16,222 nt of DNA from Actinomycetota bacterium. GTDB lineage: Bacteria > Actinomycetota > Acidimicrobiia > Acidimicrobiales > JAMCPL01. Below the pieces are notes generated by a model. That model was not told the DNA's origin. It searched no databases and saw only the letters and a program-made list of their open reading frames with translations. The position numbers and the translations under genes are program-made. The stretch spans positions 14,251 to 30,472 of the forward strand of contig JAMCPC010000064.1 in assembly GCA_023379725.1 (NCBI GenBank). Reading direction: 5' to 3'. This document shows positions 1 to 8,059 of this stretch, piece after piece. Positions within the stretch are counted from its first letter, which is position 1. The number at the start of each line of letters is the position of its first letter.

Positions 1-1170
1 CTGTGCTGTAACTTCCCTTTCGCCAATAATAAGAGCCACACAAGCCCCGAGTCTATCCGCATAGCGTAACTGGGCCTTCAGGGATTTATTCTCATACGAC
101 CTCTCTACAGAATAACCCGCGCTCCTTAATTGCCCTGCAAGGACACTGACTTCTGTGTCTTGTACAAGTTCAGCTATGTACACATCCACGCTTGGATTTT
201 GCACCTGAGGTAATCCTTCGGCATCGCACGCAACCAGCAATCTCTCTAATCCTATCCCGAAACCAATACCGGGAGTAGGTGGACCTGAAAGTACCTCCGA
301 CAAACCATTGTAACGTCCGCCACCACCTACCGCATTCTGCGAAGCATTAAGCGCATGTGAAATGATCTCGAATGTAGTACGTGTATAGTAGTCAAAGCCG
401 CGTACCAAACGGTATTCGACAGTGTAAGGAATACCCAATGCATGGAGCTCGGCTTTGAGGATGTCAAATGATACCCTGCAATCAGCACAAAGATGCTCAG
501 ATATTCTTGGTGCTAAATCAGTAACTGCCCTGCACTCGCTGGTCTTACAATCCAGTACACGTAACGGTACTTCGTTCCAGTGCTCGTGATGGTAGCCACA
601 CATAGACTCTACCTGCCCTGCCAGATAGGCTCTTAACAGCTCCTCGTAGGTAGGTCTGCACACCTCGCAACCCATTGAATTCACAAGCAGCTCAATATCA
701 CTCAAGCCAGCCGTACGAATAGTTCTCATAGCCATATCGATTATCTCGGCATCAAGCTCAGGGGAGTCCACCCCCAGTACCTCGACCCCAATCTGGTGGT
801 GCTGTCGATACCTTCCTGCCTGAGGTCGTTCATAACGAAATGCTGGTGTCAAATACCACACTTTCCACGGCAGGACAGGTCTGTGCTGTATGTATGCCCT
901 CACTACAGATGCTGTCCCTTCCGGCCGTAGTGCAAGGATGCGCCCTCCCCTGTCCTCGAATACATACATCTCCTTGCCCACTACATCGCTGGAGTCGCCA
1001 AAGCCTCGTGAAAAAAGCCGTGCATCCTCTATGACCGGCGTAATGAGCAACTTGTATCCATAGAGCCTGGCAAGATTGGCAAATTCACCAATTACCCTTT
1101 CCCACCTGGCTGACTGCGGCCATAGGACATCGTGAATACCGGCAGGTGACCGTAGTGGTTCAAGGTTCAT
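1..1170 (-). CDS. hisS: Histidyl-tRNA synthetase, 3' end cut by the window edge
   Basis: Cytoplasmic class II aminoacyl-tRNA synthetase that attaches histidine to tRNA-His. The visible part is 390 codons. The last residues in the window (GEREVTAQ) lie in the C-terminal anticodon-binding domain, so perhaps 30-50 residues are missing. N-terminal PAGIHDVLWP matches the usual PRGTxDxLP opening. Class II motif 2 is FRYERPQAGRYRQ from residue 111. The two histidine-specific signatures are LVRGFDYYTRTTFE (255-268) and GGGGRYNGL (282-290). Motif 3 is GIGFGIGLER (301-310). All key residues appear intact. The start is ATG at 1170; it lacks a clear Shine-Dalgarno sequence, but the N-terminus fits the family length. 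It lies 48 bp downstream of rel on the same strand, an adjacency common in Actinobacteria and Firmicutes, so the two are probably co-transcribed. Identification is very secure. Confidence 0.96.
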   Translation of the reverse strand, partial: MNLEPLRSPAGIHDVLWPQSARWERVIGEFANLARLYGYKLLITPVIEDARLFSRGFGDSSDVVGKEMYVFEDRGGRILALRPEGTASVVRAYIQHRPVLPWKVWYLTPAFRYERPQAGRYRQHHQIGVEVLGVDSPELDAEIIDMAMRTIRTAGLSDIELLVNSMGCEVCRPTYEELLRAYLAGQVESMCGYHHEHWNEVPLRVLDCKTSECRAVTDLAPRISEHLCADCRVSFDILKAELHALGIPYTVEYRLVRGFDYYTRTTFEIISHALNASQNAVGGGGRYNGLSEVLSGPPTPGIGFGIGLERLLVACDAEGLPQVQNPSVDVYIAELVQDTEVSVLAGQLRSAGYSVERSYENKSLKAQLRYADRLGACVALIIGEREVTAQ

Positions 1171-1218
1171 GGCAACACACAATGCATACCGTATATATAT
1201 CGTACATAGTCCAGCCAG

Positions 1219-3549
1219 TTACTTCTTGCCCGGCATTATACGATAGACATCAAAGATGCCATCAATGCGCTTTAGCGATGCTATCAAGGTAGCCAACTGG
1301 GACGGCTCTGTCACCACGACTTCAAAGTTCATCTTGCTTACCCTATCACGACGCGTGCTCGTGTGTGACGACAGTATATCGATATGATGCTCTCCGGCCA
1401 ATCTGGCTACATCCGCCAGTAAATGAGCCCGGTCAAATGCCAAGAGCTCTATCGCAACCGTGAATGAGTTGTTATGAACACCTGCATCGTTCCACTCTAC
1501 TTCAATTAGCCTCTCTCCTTCGGCAGCTTGCATAGCAGCCAAGTTGGAACACCCGGATCTATGCACGCTCACCCCTCGGCCTCTCGTAACAAAACCGACC
1601 AAATGATCGCCTGGCAACGGAGAGCAACATCTCGCAAGATGCACCATGACGTCATCCAACCCCTCTACGTATATACCGGCAACCGGTTTTTTGCCGGATA
1701 GGTCACTATATCCACGCGATACCTCAGTGCTACCCAGGGTGGCCATAGCGCTATCTTCAGCTACATCCTCGCCCTTTATCCTGCGCGCAACCTTATGGAC
1801 TACCGCCCATGAAGATTGATGACCATCGCCTATAGATGCATAGAGCATCTCGACGCTCTGATAACCATAGCCCTCAGCTACATATTCCAGCGCATTTGCC
1901 GTAGCGGTATCATACAACGCTATATTTTCACGTCTAAGTGCCTTGTTCAGGTCATCCCTACCCAACTCTATGGCGTCTTCTCTTCTCTCCTTGCTGAACC
2001 ATTGGCGAATTTTGTTTCTGGCCTTTGACGAGACTACGAATTTCGCCCAGTCTTGTGATGGACCTGCTGACGGTATCTTGGAAACGACAACCTCGACGAT
2101 ATCTGCAGACCTCAATTTGGTATCCAGGGGGGCAAGCCTACCATTTACCTTGGCACCTATGCACCTATGGCCTACCTCGGTATGGATGGCATAGGCAAAG
2201 TCGACAGGTGTAGAGCCTGCGGGTAACTCGACGACCTTTCCCTTGGGAGTGAACACATACACCTCATCACTGGATAGATCCATCCTGAGTGTCTCCATAA
2301 ACTCAGCAGGATCGACATCGTCCCTCTGCAAGTATGAGAGACGACGCATCCACGCCGATTTACCGGCCCGGTTGTCTCCAGGTTGCCACCCTCTCTGCGA
2401 ACTACCCTCCTTGTACTCCCAATGAGCGGCAATGCCTCGCTCTGCACGCCTGTGCATATCGTATGTACGTATCTGCACCTCTATGGGCTTGCCGCCCGGA
2501 CCGACCAGCGTAGTGTGCAGGGATTGGTACAGATTGAATTTTGGAACATTTATATAGTCCTTGAATCTACCTGGGATAGGAGTCCAGGTCGAGTGGAGGC
2601 AGCCCAACGATGCCCAGCAGTCCCTCTCTGAGTCGACAATGATCCGGATTCCCACCAAATCGTATATATCTTCAAACTCCTTACCACGTACCACCATCTT
2701 CTCGTATATCGACCACAGATGTTTTTGCCTACCGTGGACCTCTGCAACTACTCCCGCACCGGACAGCATACCTGAGATGTCCTCTATGACCCTACCGAGA
2801 TATACTTCTCTCTCCGGAGCGCGAGCAGTAACCATCTGAGATATCTCGGCATAGCGCCTGGGATGAAGAGTAGCAAAAGAAAGGTCCTCCAGTTGCCACT
2901 TGACCTCCTGCATACCCAATCTATGCGCAAGGGGGGCATAGACATCCAGCGTCTCTTGAGCTGTCCTCTTCTGGCTATCCGGTGGCATGACCGCAACTGT
3001 ACGGAGATTGTGGAGACGGTCGGCCAGCTTGAGGACTATTACTCTCCAATCGCTGGCCATAGCTACAATCATCTTGCGAAGGGTTGCAGCCTGGCGAGCC
3101 TCATAGGAATCGAATTTGAGACGATCAAGCTTGGTAACGCCGTCTACCAAAAATGCAACCGCCTCTCCCATCTGCGAAGCCAATTCCTCCACCGACATCT
3201 GCGAATCCTCTACCACGTCGTGGAGCAACGCAGCTGCTATAGATTCCGGATCCATCCCAATCTGGATGGCTATTCTCGCCACCTCGACGGGATGGTGGAT
3301 GAATGGCTCTCCGGATTTCCTGAACTGCTCCTGGTGAGCCTTGGCCGCTATAGCATAAGCCCTGGCAATCAGCCGAATATCATCTGTTCCAACTGGTTGG
3401 CGAAAATGCGACTCCATCTCGGCTACGAGCATTTGCACAACGGGATGTTCGATGCTTGCTCTGTCGTCATGAGGCAATACTCTATAAGCCGATTTATCAT
3501 CGACCACCTTATACAACCTATCTTGGCCTGCTAAAAGCGACACTTCCAT
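1219..3549 (-). CDS. rel: Bifunctional (p)ppGpp synthetase/hydrolase (RelA/SpoT, long RSH)
   Basis: Cytoplasmic stringent-response enzyme of 776 residues that transfers pyrophosphate from ATP to GDP/GTP and also hydrolyses (p)ppGpp. Hydrolase HD domain: HHPVEVA (85-91), LLHDVVED with His110-Asp111, and LADRLHNLRT around 175-184. Synthetase domain: GRQKHLWSIYEKM from 273, GRFKDY (327-332), YQSLHTT and EVQIRT (357-362). The RFKD variant of the RxKD/ExDD loop is the form found in bifunctional enzymes. The TGS domain (about 428-489) contains His461, equivalent to the tRNA-CCA-contacting His. Then come a helical region, a zinc-finger-like segment (Cys641, Cys642, His663, Cys667) and a C-terminal ACT domain (about 697-773). 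Length and domain order are those of a full-length Rel with both activities retained. The ATG at 3549 has no obvious Shine-Dalgarno sequence. A perfect TATAAT lies 30 nt upstream. hisS follows after 48 bp. Confidence 0.97.
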   Translation of the reverse strand: MEVSLLAGQDRLYKVVDDKSAYRVLPHDDRASIEHPVVQMLVAEMESHFRQPVGTDDIRLIARAYAIAAKAHQEQFRKSGEPFIHHPVEVARIAIQIGMDPESIAAALLHDVVEDSQMSVEELASQMGEAVAFLVDGVTKLDRLKFDSYEARQAATLRKMIVAMASDWRVIVLKLADRLHNLRTVAVMPPDSQKRTAQETLDVYAPLAHRLGMQEVKWQLEDLSFATLHPRRYAEISQMVTARAPEREVYLGRVIEDISGMLSGAGVVAEVHGRQKHLWSIYEKMVVRGKEFEDIYDLVGIRIIVDSERDCWASLGCLHSTWTPIPGRFKDYINVPKFNLYQSLHTTLVGPGGKPIEVQIRTYDMHRRAERGIAAHWEYKEGSSQRGWQPGDNRAGKSAWMRRLSYLQRDDVDPAEFMETLRMDLSSDEVYVFTPKGKVVELPAGSTPVDFAYAIHTEVGHRCIGAKVNGRLAPLDTKLRSADIVEVVVSKIPSAGPSQDWAKFVVSSKARNKIRQWFSKERREDAIELGRDDLNKALRRENIALYDTATANALEYVAEGYGYQSVEMLYASIGDGHQSSWAVVHKVARRIKGEDVAEDSAMATLGSTEVSRGYSDLSGKKPVAGIYVEGLDDVMVHLARCCSPLPGDHLVGFVTRGRGVSVHRSGCSNLAAMQAAEGERLIEVEWNDAGVHNNSFTVAIELLAFDRAHLLADVARLAGEHHIDILSSHTSTRRDRVSKMNFEVVVTEPSQLATLIASLKRIDGIFDVYRIMPGKK

Positions 3550-3578
3550 ATAATATAAAGGATACCAGCAACAGTAGC

Positions 3579-3584
3579 ATTATA
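3579..3584 (-). promoter_or_regulatory. Candidate -10 element for rel
   Basis: Read on the minus strand the hexamer is TATAAT, a perfect sigma-70 -10 consensus, and its 3' end is 29 nt before the rel start codon. That would give a 5' leader of about 20-25 nt. No good -35 hexamer is found at 16-18 nt (GAGGAT at 17), and there is no extended TG, so this may be a weak or activator-dependent promoter, or chance. If real, rel-hisS can be transcribed separately from secF. Confidence 0.35.
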
Positions 3585-3597
3585 TGACGATGTACAC

Positions 3598-3628
3598 TGA
3601 CATCCTCCCCATGGCTGAACCCAGGAGC
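3598..3628 (-). mobile_element. Relic of an IS605/IS1341 (TnpB-type) right end
   Basis: On the minus strand this stretch reads GCTCCTGG, then GTTCAG, then CCATGGGGAGGATGTCA. From memory of the family, the tnpB-side (right) end of IS605/IS1341 elements commonly closes with a hairpin followed by GGGGAGGATGTCA, which is also the 3' end of the omega RNA. The stem here is CTCCTGG pairing with CCA-t-GGGG: seven pairs including one G-U, with one bulged T and a 6-nt loop. No transposase or tnpB sequence is present in the 145-bp secF-rel gap, so at most this is an eroded end. An identical 13-nt motif occurs at 12305-12317 on the other strand. The assignment is by recognition and was not confirmed by a search. 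Confidence 0.5.
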
Positions 3629-3694
3629 TTACGGAGCACTTTTAGTCATAGCGATACCAACGCCTACTTCTGACCGTGCAATCCAAGAAGTTGT

Positions 3695-5302
3695 TCAGCG
3701 CTTACGACTACCCTTTTTCCTCGACCTGTTGCGGTTTGCGTCTCTGGTGGTACCGCTACGGTTACTCCGAGAGCCTGTACCTGTTGTAGCTACTGAGGGC
3801 TTGGAATCCTGAGAGGCACCAGCACCAGCACCCTTGATTGGCGTACCATTACCGTCCGTATCGACATCCGCTGCAGCTATCGATCCATTGCCGACAGTAG
3901 CACTACCACCAATAGAATCCGCATCGGAACTGGCACTCTCTCTACTCACTAAACCATTTCCACCACCAGCATGACCTACATTTCCGCTATCGGATGCTCC
4001 GCGGGCACCTAAGCGCAAGGCTTCAAGCTCTGCACGAAGCCGGACATTCTCCTCCTCCAGGGTAGTCATTTCTTCAACAGATTGACGTGCTCCACCCGCC
4101 GGACGGATAAGATTCCGAGAACCGGATGCTGCTCTGCCTCCCGTAGCTGCCCTGGCCGGAGGTTTGCTTCTTCGTGCAGTTACCTGCCCGGATGCCCCTC
4201 TACCCTGCCCAGCTCCTCCGGATGCCTGCAAGAGTGCTGCCTGCTTTGGAGTCAGTAAATCGACGTAATCTGAACGACTCACAAGCCTCGACCTGATCGA
4301 CTTATATCGCGGCTCTCTCTCTTTAAGGGATGAAAGCACGGGAGATGCTATAAAAATAGAAGAGTAGGCACCAGAGGTAAGGCCGATGACCAGAGCGAGC
4401 CCAAAGCTCTGAAGCGTAGTGGCTCCCAGCAACTGCGCACCTATCACCAAGACTGAAAGCACGGGCAGGATAGCTACCAGTGAGGTATTGATAGACCTGG
4501 CAAGCACCTGATTCATGGAGAGGTTCACTACCCCCTCGTAGGTCATCTTCCCAGAAGCCCCAAGACCCTTGGTATTCTCACTAACCCGGTCGAATACCAC
4601 TACTGTATCGTAAAGCGAATAACCAAGAATAGTCAACACCGCAATAGCCGTATCGGGAGTTACCTGGAACCCGGTCAGAGAATAGACACCCACCACTACC
4701 AGCAAGTCGTGTATAACCGCGATGAGCGCAGCTATAGCCATCTTCCATTCGAACCTAAACGAGATATAGATCACCACCCCAATAAAGAACGCGACCAATG
4801 CAATCAACGCCTTCTGGGTAACCTGACCTCCCCAGGTCGGCCCAACGTCATTTATGGTTACTGCCGACGGAGATATGTGTCCAATTCTTGCCATGGCATC
4901 TTGAACCGCTGTCTTTATCTTCGCAGCACGAGATGGTGCCAGGTGGAGCAAATCGGCCTGAACCTCAACAGTCTTACCGCCCAGAATTTCTATAGTGGGC
5001 TGAGTCAGACCTGCAGATGTCATAGCCTTCTGTACCTGAGGAACGGTAGCACCAGGGGCTATCACCTCCCAGGATGTACCACCACGAAACTCTATTCCAA
5101 AGTTCAGACCCCTCACACCAAGTGATATCAGCCCCGCAATGATGACCAGCGCAGATATAAGGTACCACCACTTTCTACGCCCTACAAAATCAAAGTGAGT
5201 ATCACCACGATACAGTCTTTTAAAGGCATTCTTCCTCTTGGGTACCCCCGGATCGGAGCCGTTAATCGGCTCTTGGGTCGTAACGCTTTCAGTCGTGGTC
5301 AT
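3695..5302 (-). CDS. secF: Protein translocase subunit SecF with long C-terminal extension
   Basis: Membrane subunit of the SecDF complex, which pulls exported proteins through SecYEG using the proton gradient. First membrane segment about 45-63, followed by the conserved FGIEFRGG (68-75). There is an extracytoplasmic P domain to about 160, then five membrane segments (about 165-320) with the RND-type signature GYSLYDTVVVFDRVSENT (227-244) and the NTSL motif at 272-275. The core ends near residue 345. About 190 further residues are low in complexity (Gly/Ser/Ala/Asn-rich), interrupted by one short coiled coil (EEMTTLEEENVRLRAELEAL, 410-429) and ending in the basic RNRSRKKGSRKR. Family members are usually about 300-440 residues, so 535 is long. 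ATG at 5302 has GGAG 8 nt upstream. secD lies 55 bp upstream on the same strand. Function is secure; the role of the tail is unknown. Confidence 0.96.
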   Translation of the reverse strand: MTTTESVTTQEPINGSDPGVPKRKNAFKRLYRGDTHFDFVGRRKWWYLISALVIIAGLISLGVRGLNFGIEFRGGTSWEVIAPGATVPQVQKAMTSAGLTQPTIEILGGKTVEVQADLLHLAPSRAAKIKTAVQDAMARIGHISPSAVTINDVGPTWGGQVTQKALIALVAFFIGVVIYISFRFEWKMAIAALIAVIHDLLVVVGVYSLTGFQVTPDTAIAVLTILGYSLYDTVVVFDRVSENTKGLGASGKMTYEGVVNLSMNQVLARSINTSLVAILPVLSVLVIGAQLLGATTLQSFGLALVIGLTSGAYSSIFIASPVLSSLKEREPRYKSIRSRLVSRSDYVDLLTPKQAALLQASGGAGQGRGASGQVTARRSKPPARAATGGRAASGSRNLIRPAGGARQSVEEMTTLEEENVRLRAELEALRLGARGASDSGNVGHAGGGNGLVSRESASSDADSIGGSATVGNGSIAAADVDTDGNGTPIKGAGAGASQDSKPSVATTGTGSRSNRSGTTRDANRNRSRKKGSRKR

Positions 5303-5357
5303 TCAGTAATCTCCGTACCTTCCATGCCTTTATAAGTATATCTCAATCCTCCATACC

Positions 5358-6887
5358 TCAGCGTAACTCCACCGCCAACCCACTCGACACTCCAATGTGG
5401 CGAGCCTCTGTAACCTCCCTGTTCTGCCCAAGCATGATTACCAGCGGTCGGGTAAAGAAATAAGTGGTAAAGATGTCCAATAAGGTAGAGAGCCCCAAAA
5501 AGAATGCAAAACCCTTTACTGTCCCGATAGCCAGGAACCATAACAACACAGCAGCCAATAGCGATACAAGGTCAGCGGCCAAGACCGTCCGAAATGCATT
5601 CTTGAATCCCCTCTCGACACCCGTCCTAATTGAGCGACCCGACCTGGCTTCATCTTTTAATCGTTCAAAGTACACTACATAGGAATCAACGGTGATTCCC
5701 ACAGATACAATAAGTCCGGTAACTCCTGCAAGATCCAAAGTAAGTCCACTTACATGACTGAATATGGATACTATGGCCCACAGTAGCGCAGCCGTAACCA
5801 TTAGCCCAGATAGCACCACCAACCCAAGCACCCGGTAATAGAACAGCATGTAAAGCAATACGAGCGCCAATCCCATAATGCCCGCAATGAGCCCAGCTTT
5901 CAACGATGAATGTCCGAGCGTAGCTGATACAGTCTCTGTCGTAATCCTATGAAGCGGCACAGGCAGAGAACCATACTGAAGTACCAGCGCCAGGCTTGAC
6001 GCGCTCGTATGGGTAAAGTTGCCACTTATCTCCCCGCTGCCACCGAAGGAGGTAAAAGCAGACTGCGACGGCTGTATGATAGGTGCCGATACGACTTGAC
6101 CATCCATGTCGATGGCGACAATAGCGTGAAATTGAGCTTGGGCGAGTTTATCCCATGCCACTGCTCCTGCAGAGTTCAAAGAGTAATTCACCACCCACCC
6201 TGTGCCTGGAATGAATGTCGCGGAAGCACCTGAAAGCGCCTTACCTGTCACCTGTGCAGGCCCTAGCAGGTAACGTACTCCAGACTGTCCGGACGACTTG
6301 GATGCCGGAAGCAATACGTATGAAGATGGCCTGTCCTGACTTGGAGGAGTGCTGGCGTAGCTGGCCAACGCACTGTCTCCCGGCACCGGATTTTCTGTAA
6401 AGCCTGACGTCGAAGAGGAGCTGGGTTTTACGCCAAGATTGGCTGCAGTAAGCTGATCTGCTGATGGACATGAGGTAGGCAACGGCCCCGGAGATGCAGG
6501 AGTTGTGGTGCCATTTTTAGCAGTAGACGGCGTATACGGCGGTGCCTCGCACAGTGCAGGTCTGAAATAAAGCTGCGCCGTCTCTCCTATGGTATTTATC
6601 ACTTGTTGTGGGTTTTTAACACCTGGCAGCTGAACGACGATGTCGCCTCCCTGTGTACCGACATTTGCACCCGATAGACCTAGGCCATTGATACGGCTAT
6701 TAATGATATTCACCGACTCGGTCATGTAATTTGGAGGAACTGCATGGGCAGGACGGTATACGACCTCCTCGCCACCGGCCAGGTCCAGCCCCAGTTTAGG
6801 CGACCACCCGGCCGACAAAACCGCACCAAATGCAACTAAAGCCACGACAATGGCTCCAATCAATGAAAGAAGATATGAACGCTTCAT
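5358..6887 (-). CDS. secD: Protein translocase subunit SecD
   Basis: Partner of SecF in the proton-driven SecDF translocation motor of the cytoplasmic membrane. N-terminal membrane segment 5-24, then the signature KLGLDLAGGEEVVYRP (31-46). Next is the P1 region with INSRINGLGLSGANVGTQGG (62-81) and DIVVQLPGV (82-90). A Pro/Ser/Thr-rich, poorly conserved stretch at about 113-190 precedes the rest of P1. The P4/D4 motif is SLALVLQYGSLPVPL (298-312), then five membrane segments (about 330-485). These carry the functional motif GLIVSVGITVDSYVVYFERL (391-410), including Asp401 at the position I expect to take part in proton flow. At 509 residues it is within the range of actinobacterial SecD. The ATG at 6887 is the only sensible start and has no strong Shine-Dalgarno sequence. 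It sits between yajC (114 bp upstream) and secF (55 bp downstream), as in many bacteria. Confidence 0.96.
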   Translation of the reverse strand: MKRSYLLSLIGAIVVALVAFGAVLSAGWSPKLGLDLAGGEEVVYRPAHAVPPNYMTESVNIINSRINGLGLSGANVGTQGGDIVVQLPGVKNPQQVINTIGETAQLYFRPALCEAPPYTPSTAKNGTTTPASPGPLPTSCPSADQLTAANLGVKPSSSSTSGFTENPVPGDSALASYASTPPSQDRPSSYVLLPASKSSGQSGVRYLLGPAQVTGKALSGASATFIPGTGWVVNYSLNSAGAVAWDKLAQAQFHAIVAIDMDGQVVSAPIIQPSQSAFTSFGGSGEISGNFTHTSASSLALVLQYGSLPVPLHRITTETVSATLGHSSLKAGLIAGIMGLALVLLYMLFYYRVLGLVVLSGLMVTAALLWAIVSIFSHVSGLTLDLAGVTGLIVSVGITVDSYVVYFERLKDEARSGRSIRTGVERGFKNAFRTVLAADLVSLLAAVLLWFLAIGTVKGFAFFLGLSTLLDIFTTYFFTRPLVIMLGQNREVTEARHIGVSSGLAVELR

Positions 6888-7001
6888 AATGTTATATGCA
6901 TGATATCACCATACACGCTACTATTGCTACTCTTACGTCCTGCTGTCGAGCGTGGCGCTATCTGTCTCTCCAACATTCGACAGGCATCACCTTCAGCCCA
7001 C

Positions 7002-7577
7002 TTAACTCTTGACATTTCCTACTCCAGACTCTCTGTCACTGTCATCATCATGATAATCATCACTTTCCGACACGGCATCTTCGATCTCCCCATCTTCTGT
7101 CTCCTCATCATCATAATCGGCACCTTCCGCGTCTGCGCCATAATCGTCAATCTGCTCATCAGACGAGCCGTCAGAATCTGACTCTGACCCATAGGGCTCA
7201 TCGTCTGGTATGGTAGTAGTCATTCTCTGTGCAATGCTACCCCTTGCCATAGTCATGACGCAGTTGTCACTAACACGCACATGGACCTTGTCGCCATCTA
7301 TTTCGAGGACAGTACCGTATATCCCGGCCGTAGTAATGACATCATCACCTTCGCTCAGCATTGACATGGTCTGGCGTTGCTGCTTGGCTCGTTGGGACTG
7401 TGGCCTGAATATAAGTCTCCATCCCACGTACACAATAAGCACCATGAACAGGAGATATATTATCTCCCCCGAAGAAGACGAACTTGTAGTAGCTTTTTTT
7501 GCAGATGAAGCAGTTGCAGCAAGATGCAAAACAGCTACCACGAATACATTTCCACTTGTAAATATTGTATCAAACAC
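7002..7577 (-). CDS. yajC: Sec translocase accessory protein YajC with acidic tail
   Basis: Small membrane protein associated with SecDF. With the chosen start it is 191 residues. It has a hydrophobic N-terminal stretch (NVFVVAVLHLAAT), a Ser/Thr linker, a membrane helix at about 38-57 (IIYLLFMVLIVYVGWRLIF), the diagnostic FRPQ-QR-KQQRQ segment from 57, and the compact YajC fold (MLSEGDDVITTAGIYGTVLE). From 123 to the end there are 69 residues, of which I count 30 Asp/Glu and only one Arg and one Lys; this tail is atypical (E. coli YajC is about 110 residues in total). I chose GTG at 7577 because GAGGA (7586-7590) lies 8 nt before it. The same frame is open upstream, giving alternative ATGs at 7640 and 7619 that lack a ribosome-binding site. 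yajC heads the yajC-secD-secF-rel-hisS series. Identity is secure; the start is moderately so. Confidence 0.88.
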   Translation of the reverse strand: MFDTIFTSGNVFVVAVLHLAATASSAKKATTSSSSSGEIIYLLFMVLIVYVGWRLIFRPQSQRAKQQRQTMSMLSEGDDVITTAGIYGTVLEIDGDKVHVRVSDNCVMTMARGSIAQRMTTTIPDDEPYGSESDSDGSSDEQIDDYGADAEGADYDDEETEDGEIEDAVSESDDYHDDDSDRESGVGNVKS

Positions 7578-7585
7578 TATAATTT

Positions 7586-7590
7586 TCCTC
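7586..7590 (-). promoter_or_regulatory. Ribosome-binding site that decides the yajC start
   Basis: GAGGA on the minus strand, 8 nt before the GTG at 7577. Neither upstream ATG (7640, 7619) has a purine-rich element at suitable spacing, so this site favours the shorter, GTG-initiated YajC. Confidence 0.55.
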
Positions 7591-7725
7591 ACTGATCGAT
7601 GGATTCTAAGCTTGGCCATACAGCCACGCCATATATACAATAGCCGATATCATACCGAAATAAATGACACTGAAGGAAGCGCAGCTGCCATCCATAAAAC
7701 TCCCATCCATAAACGCGGGAAAATG

Positions 7726-7929
7726 TAATCCGCTCTTGCCGAGTTCCTCCTGGGGGTGGCAGAGGACACCGGGGAAACGCTTATCGTCATCGAGCATGAC
7801 ATACCTCTGGTGTTGTCCATAGCAGACAGGCTCATCTGCCTACACCTGGGACGCGTCATCGCCGAAGGAAGCGTGCGGTTGCGCTTGTCTCCTGCCACGT
7901 GGGGCTATAGTATATTCAGTGGCAAGTAG
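7726..7929 (+). pseudogene. Remnant of an ABC-transporter ATPase (branched-chain amino acid LivG/LivF type)
   Basis: Translated in the frame of 7726, the strand reads SALAEFLLGVAEDTGETLIV followed by IEHDIPLVLSIADRLICLHL and GRVIAEGS, then a divergent end and a stop at 7927-7929. The segment TLIVIEHDIPLV...ADRL...L..GRVIAEGS is the typical end of the ABC nucleotide-binding domain: the beta strand after Walker B, the switch (H-loop) His in IEHD, and the G-x-V/I-AEG signature. It best resembles branched-chain amino acid transporter ATPases. Walker A, the LSGGQ signature and Walker B are absent; a TAA at 7723-7725 closes the frame just upstream, and no plausible start codon or ribosome-binding site precedes it. 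Only about 48 residues match, so I call it a truncated remnant of a once longer gene. Normal ATPase similarity ends at residue AEGS, suggesting a second breakpoint near 7872. Confidence 0.65.
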
Positions 7930-8044
7930 GCGCTCATCGGGCAACCTGAAAGGCCGTTTGTGCGTCCATTACCATAGGATGCGATCCATATGCGCAACCG
8001 TTATAAGTGGCGTGTACTCTTCGGGAGAAGTGCCTTGACCGGAC

Positions 8045-8050
8045 AGGAGA
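8045..8050 (+). promoter_or_regulatory. Ribosome-binding site of the large repeat-protein gene
   Basis: AGGAGA on the plus strand, with a 9-nt spacer before the ATG at 8060. It supports both the start codon and real expression of the 1339-residue protein. Confidence 0.7.
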
Positions 8051-8059
8051 AGTGAAACC

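Larger units (their letters stand above)
7578..8059. other. Divergent intergenic region between yajC and the large repeat-protein gene
   Basis: This 482-bp stretch separates the divergently transcribed yajC (minus) and the large plus-strand gene. It holds the ABC-ATPase remnant at 7726-7929. It also holds a spaced direct repeat CCATCCATAAA at 7688-7698 and 7703-7713, and the ribosome-binding site of the downstream gene. A possible plus-strand promoter is TTGTCT (7885-7890), 17 nt, TAGTAT (7908-7913), but the match is modest. In 7930-8044 I see nothing else that I can name. Confidence 0.6.

Noticed and set aside
2863..3534. Long open frame of 223 codons on the plus strand inside rel
   Set aside because: It is antisense to the conserved HD-domain region of rel, has no recognisable domain and no ribosome-binding site; it is a shadow of the real gene.
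3637..3694. Residual tnpB C-terminus in the secF-rel gap
   Set aside because: The minus-strand frame gives only about 20 codons after the secF stop, without recognisable TnpB residues.
7606..7898. Minus-strand open frames opposite the ABC remnant
   Set aside because: The plus-strand frame gives recognisable ATPase sequence while these give none; they are shadows.
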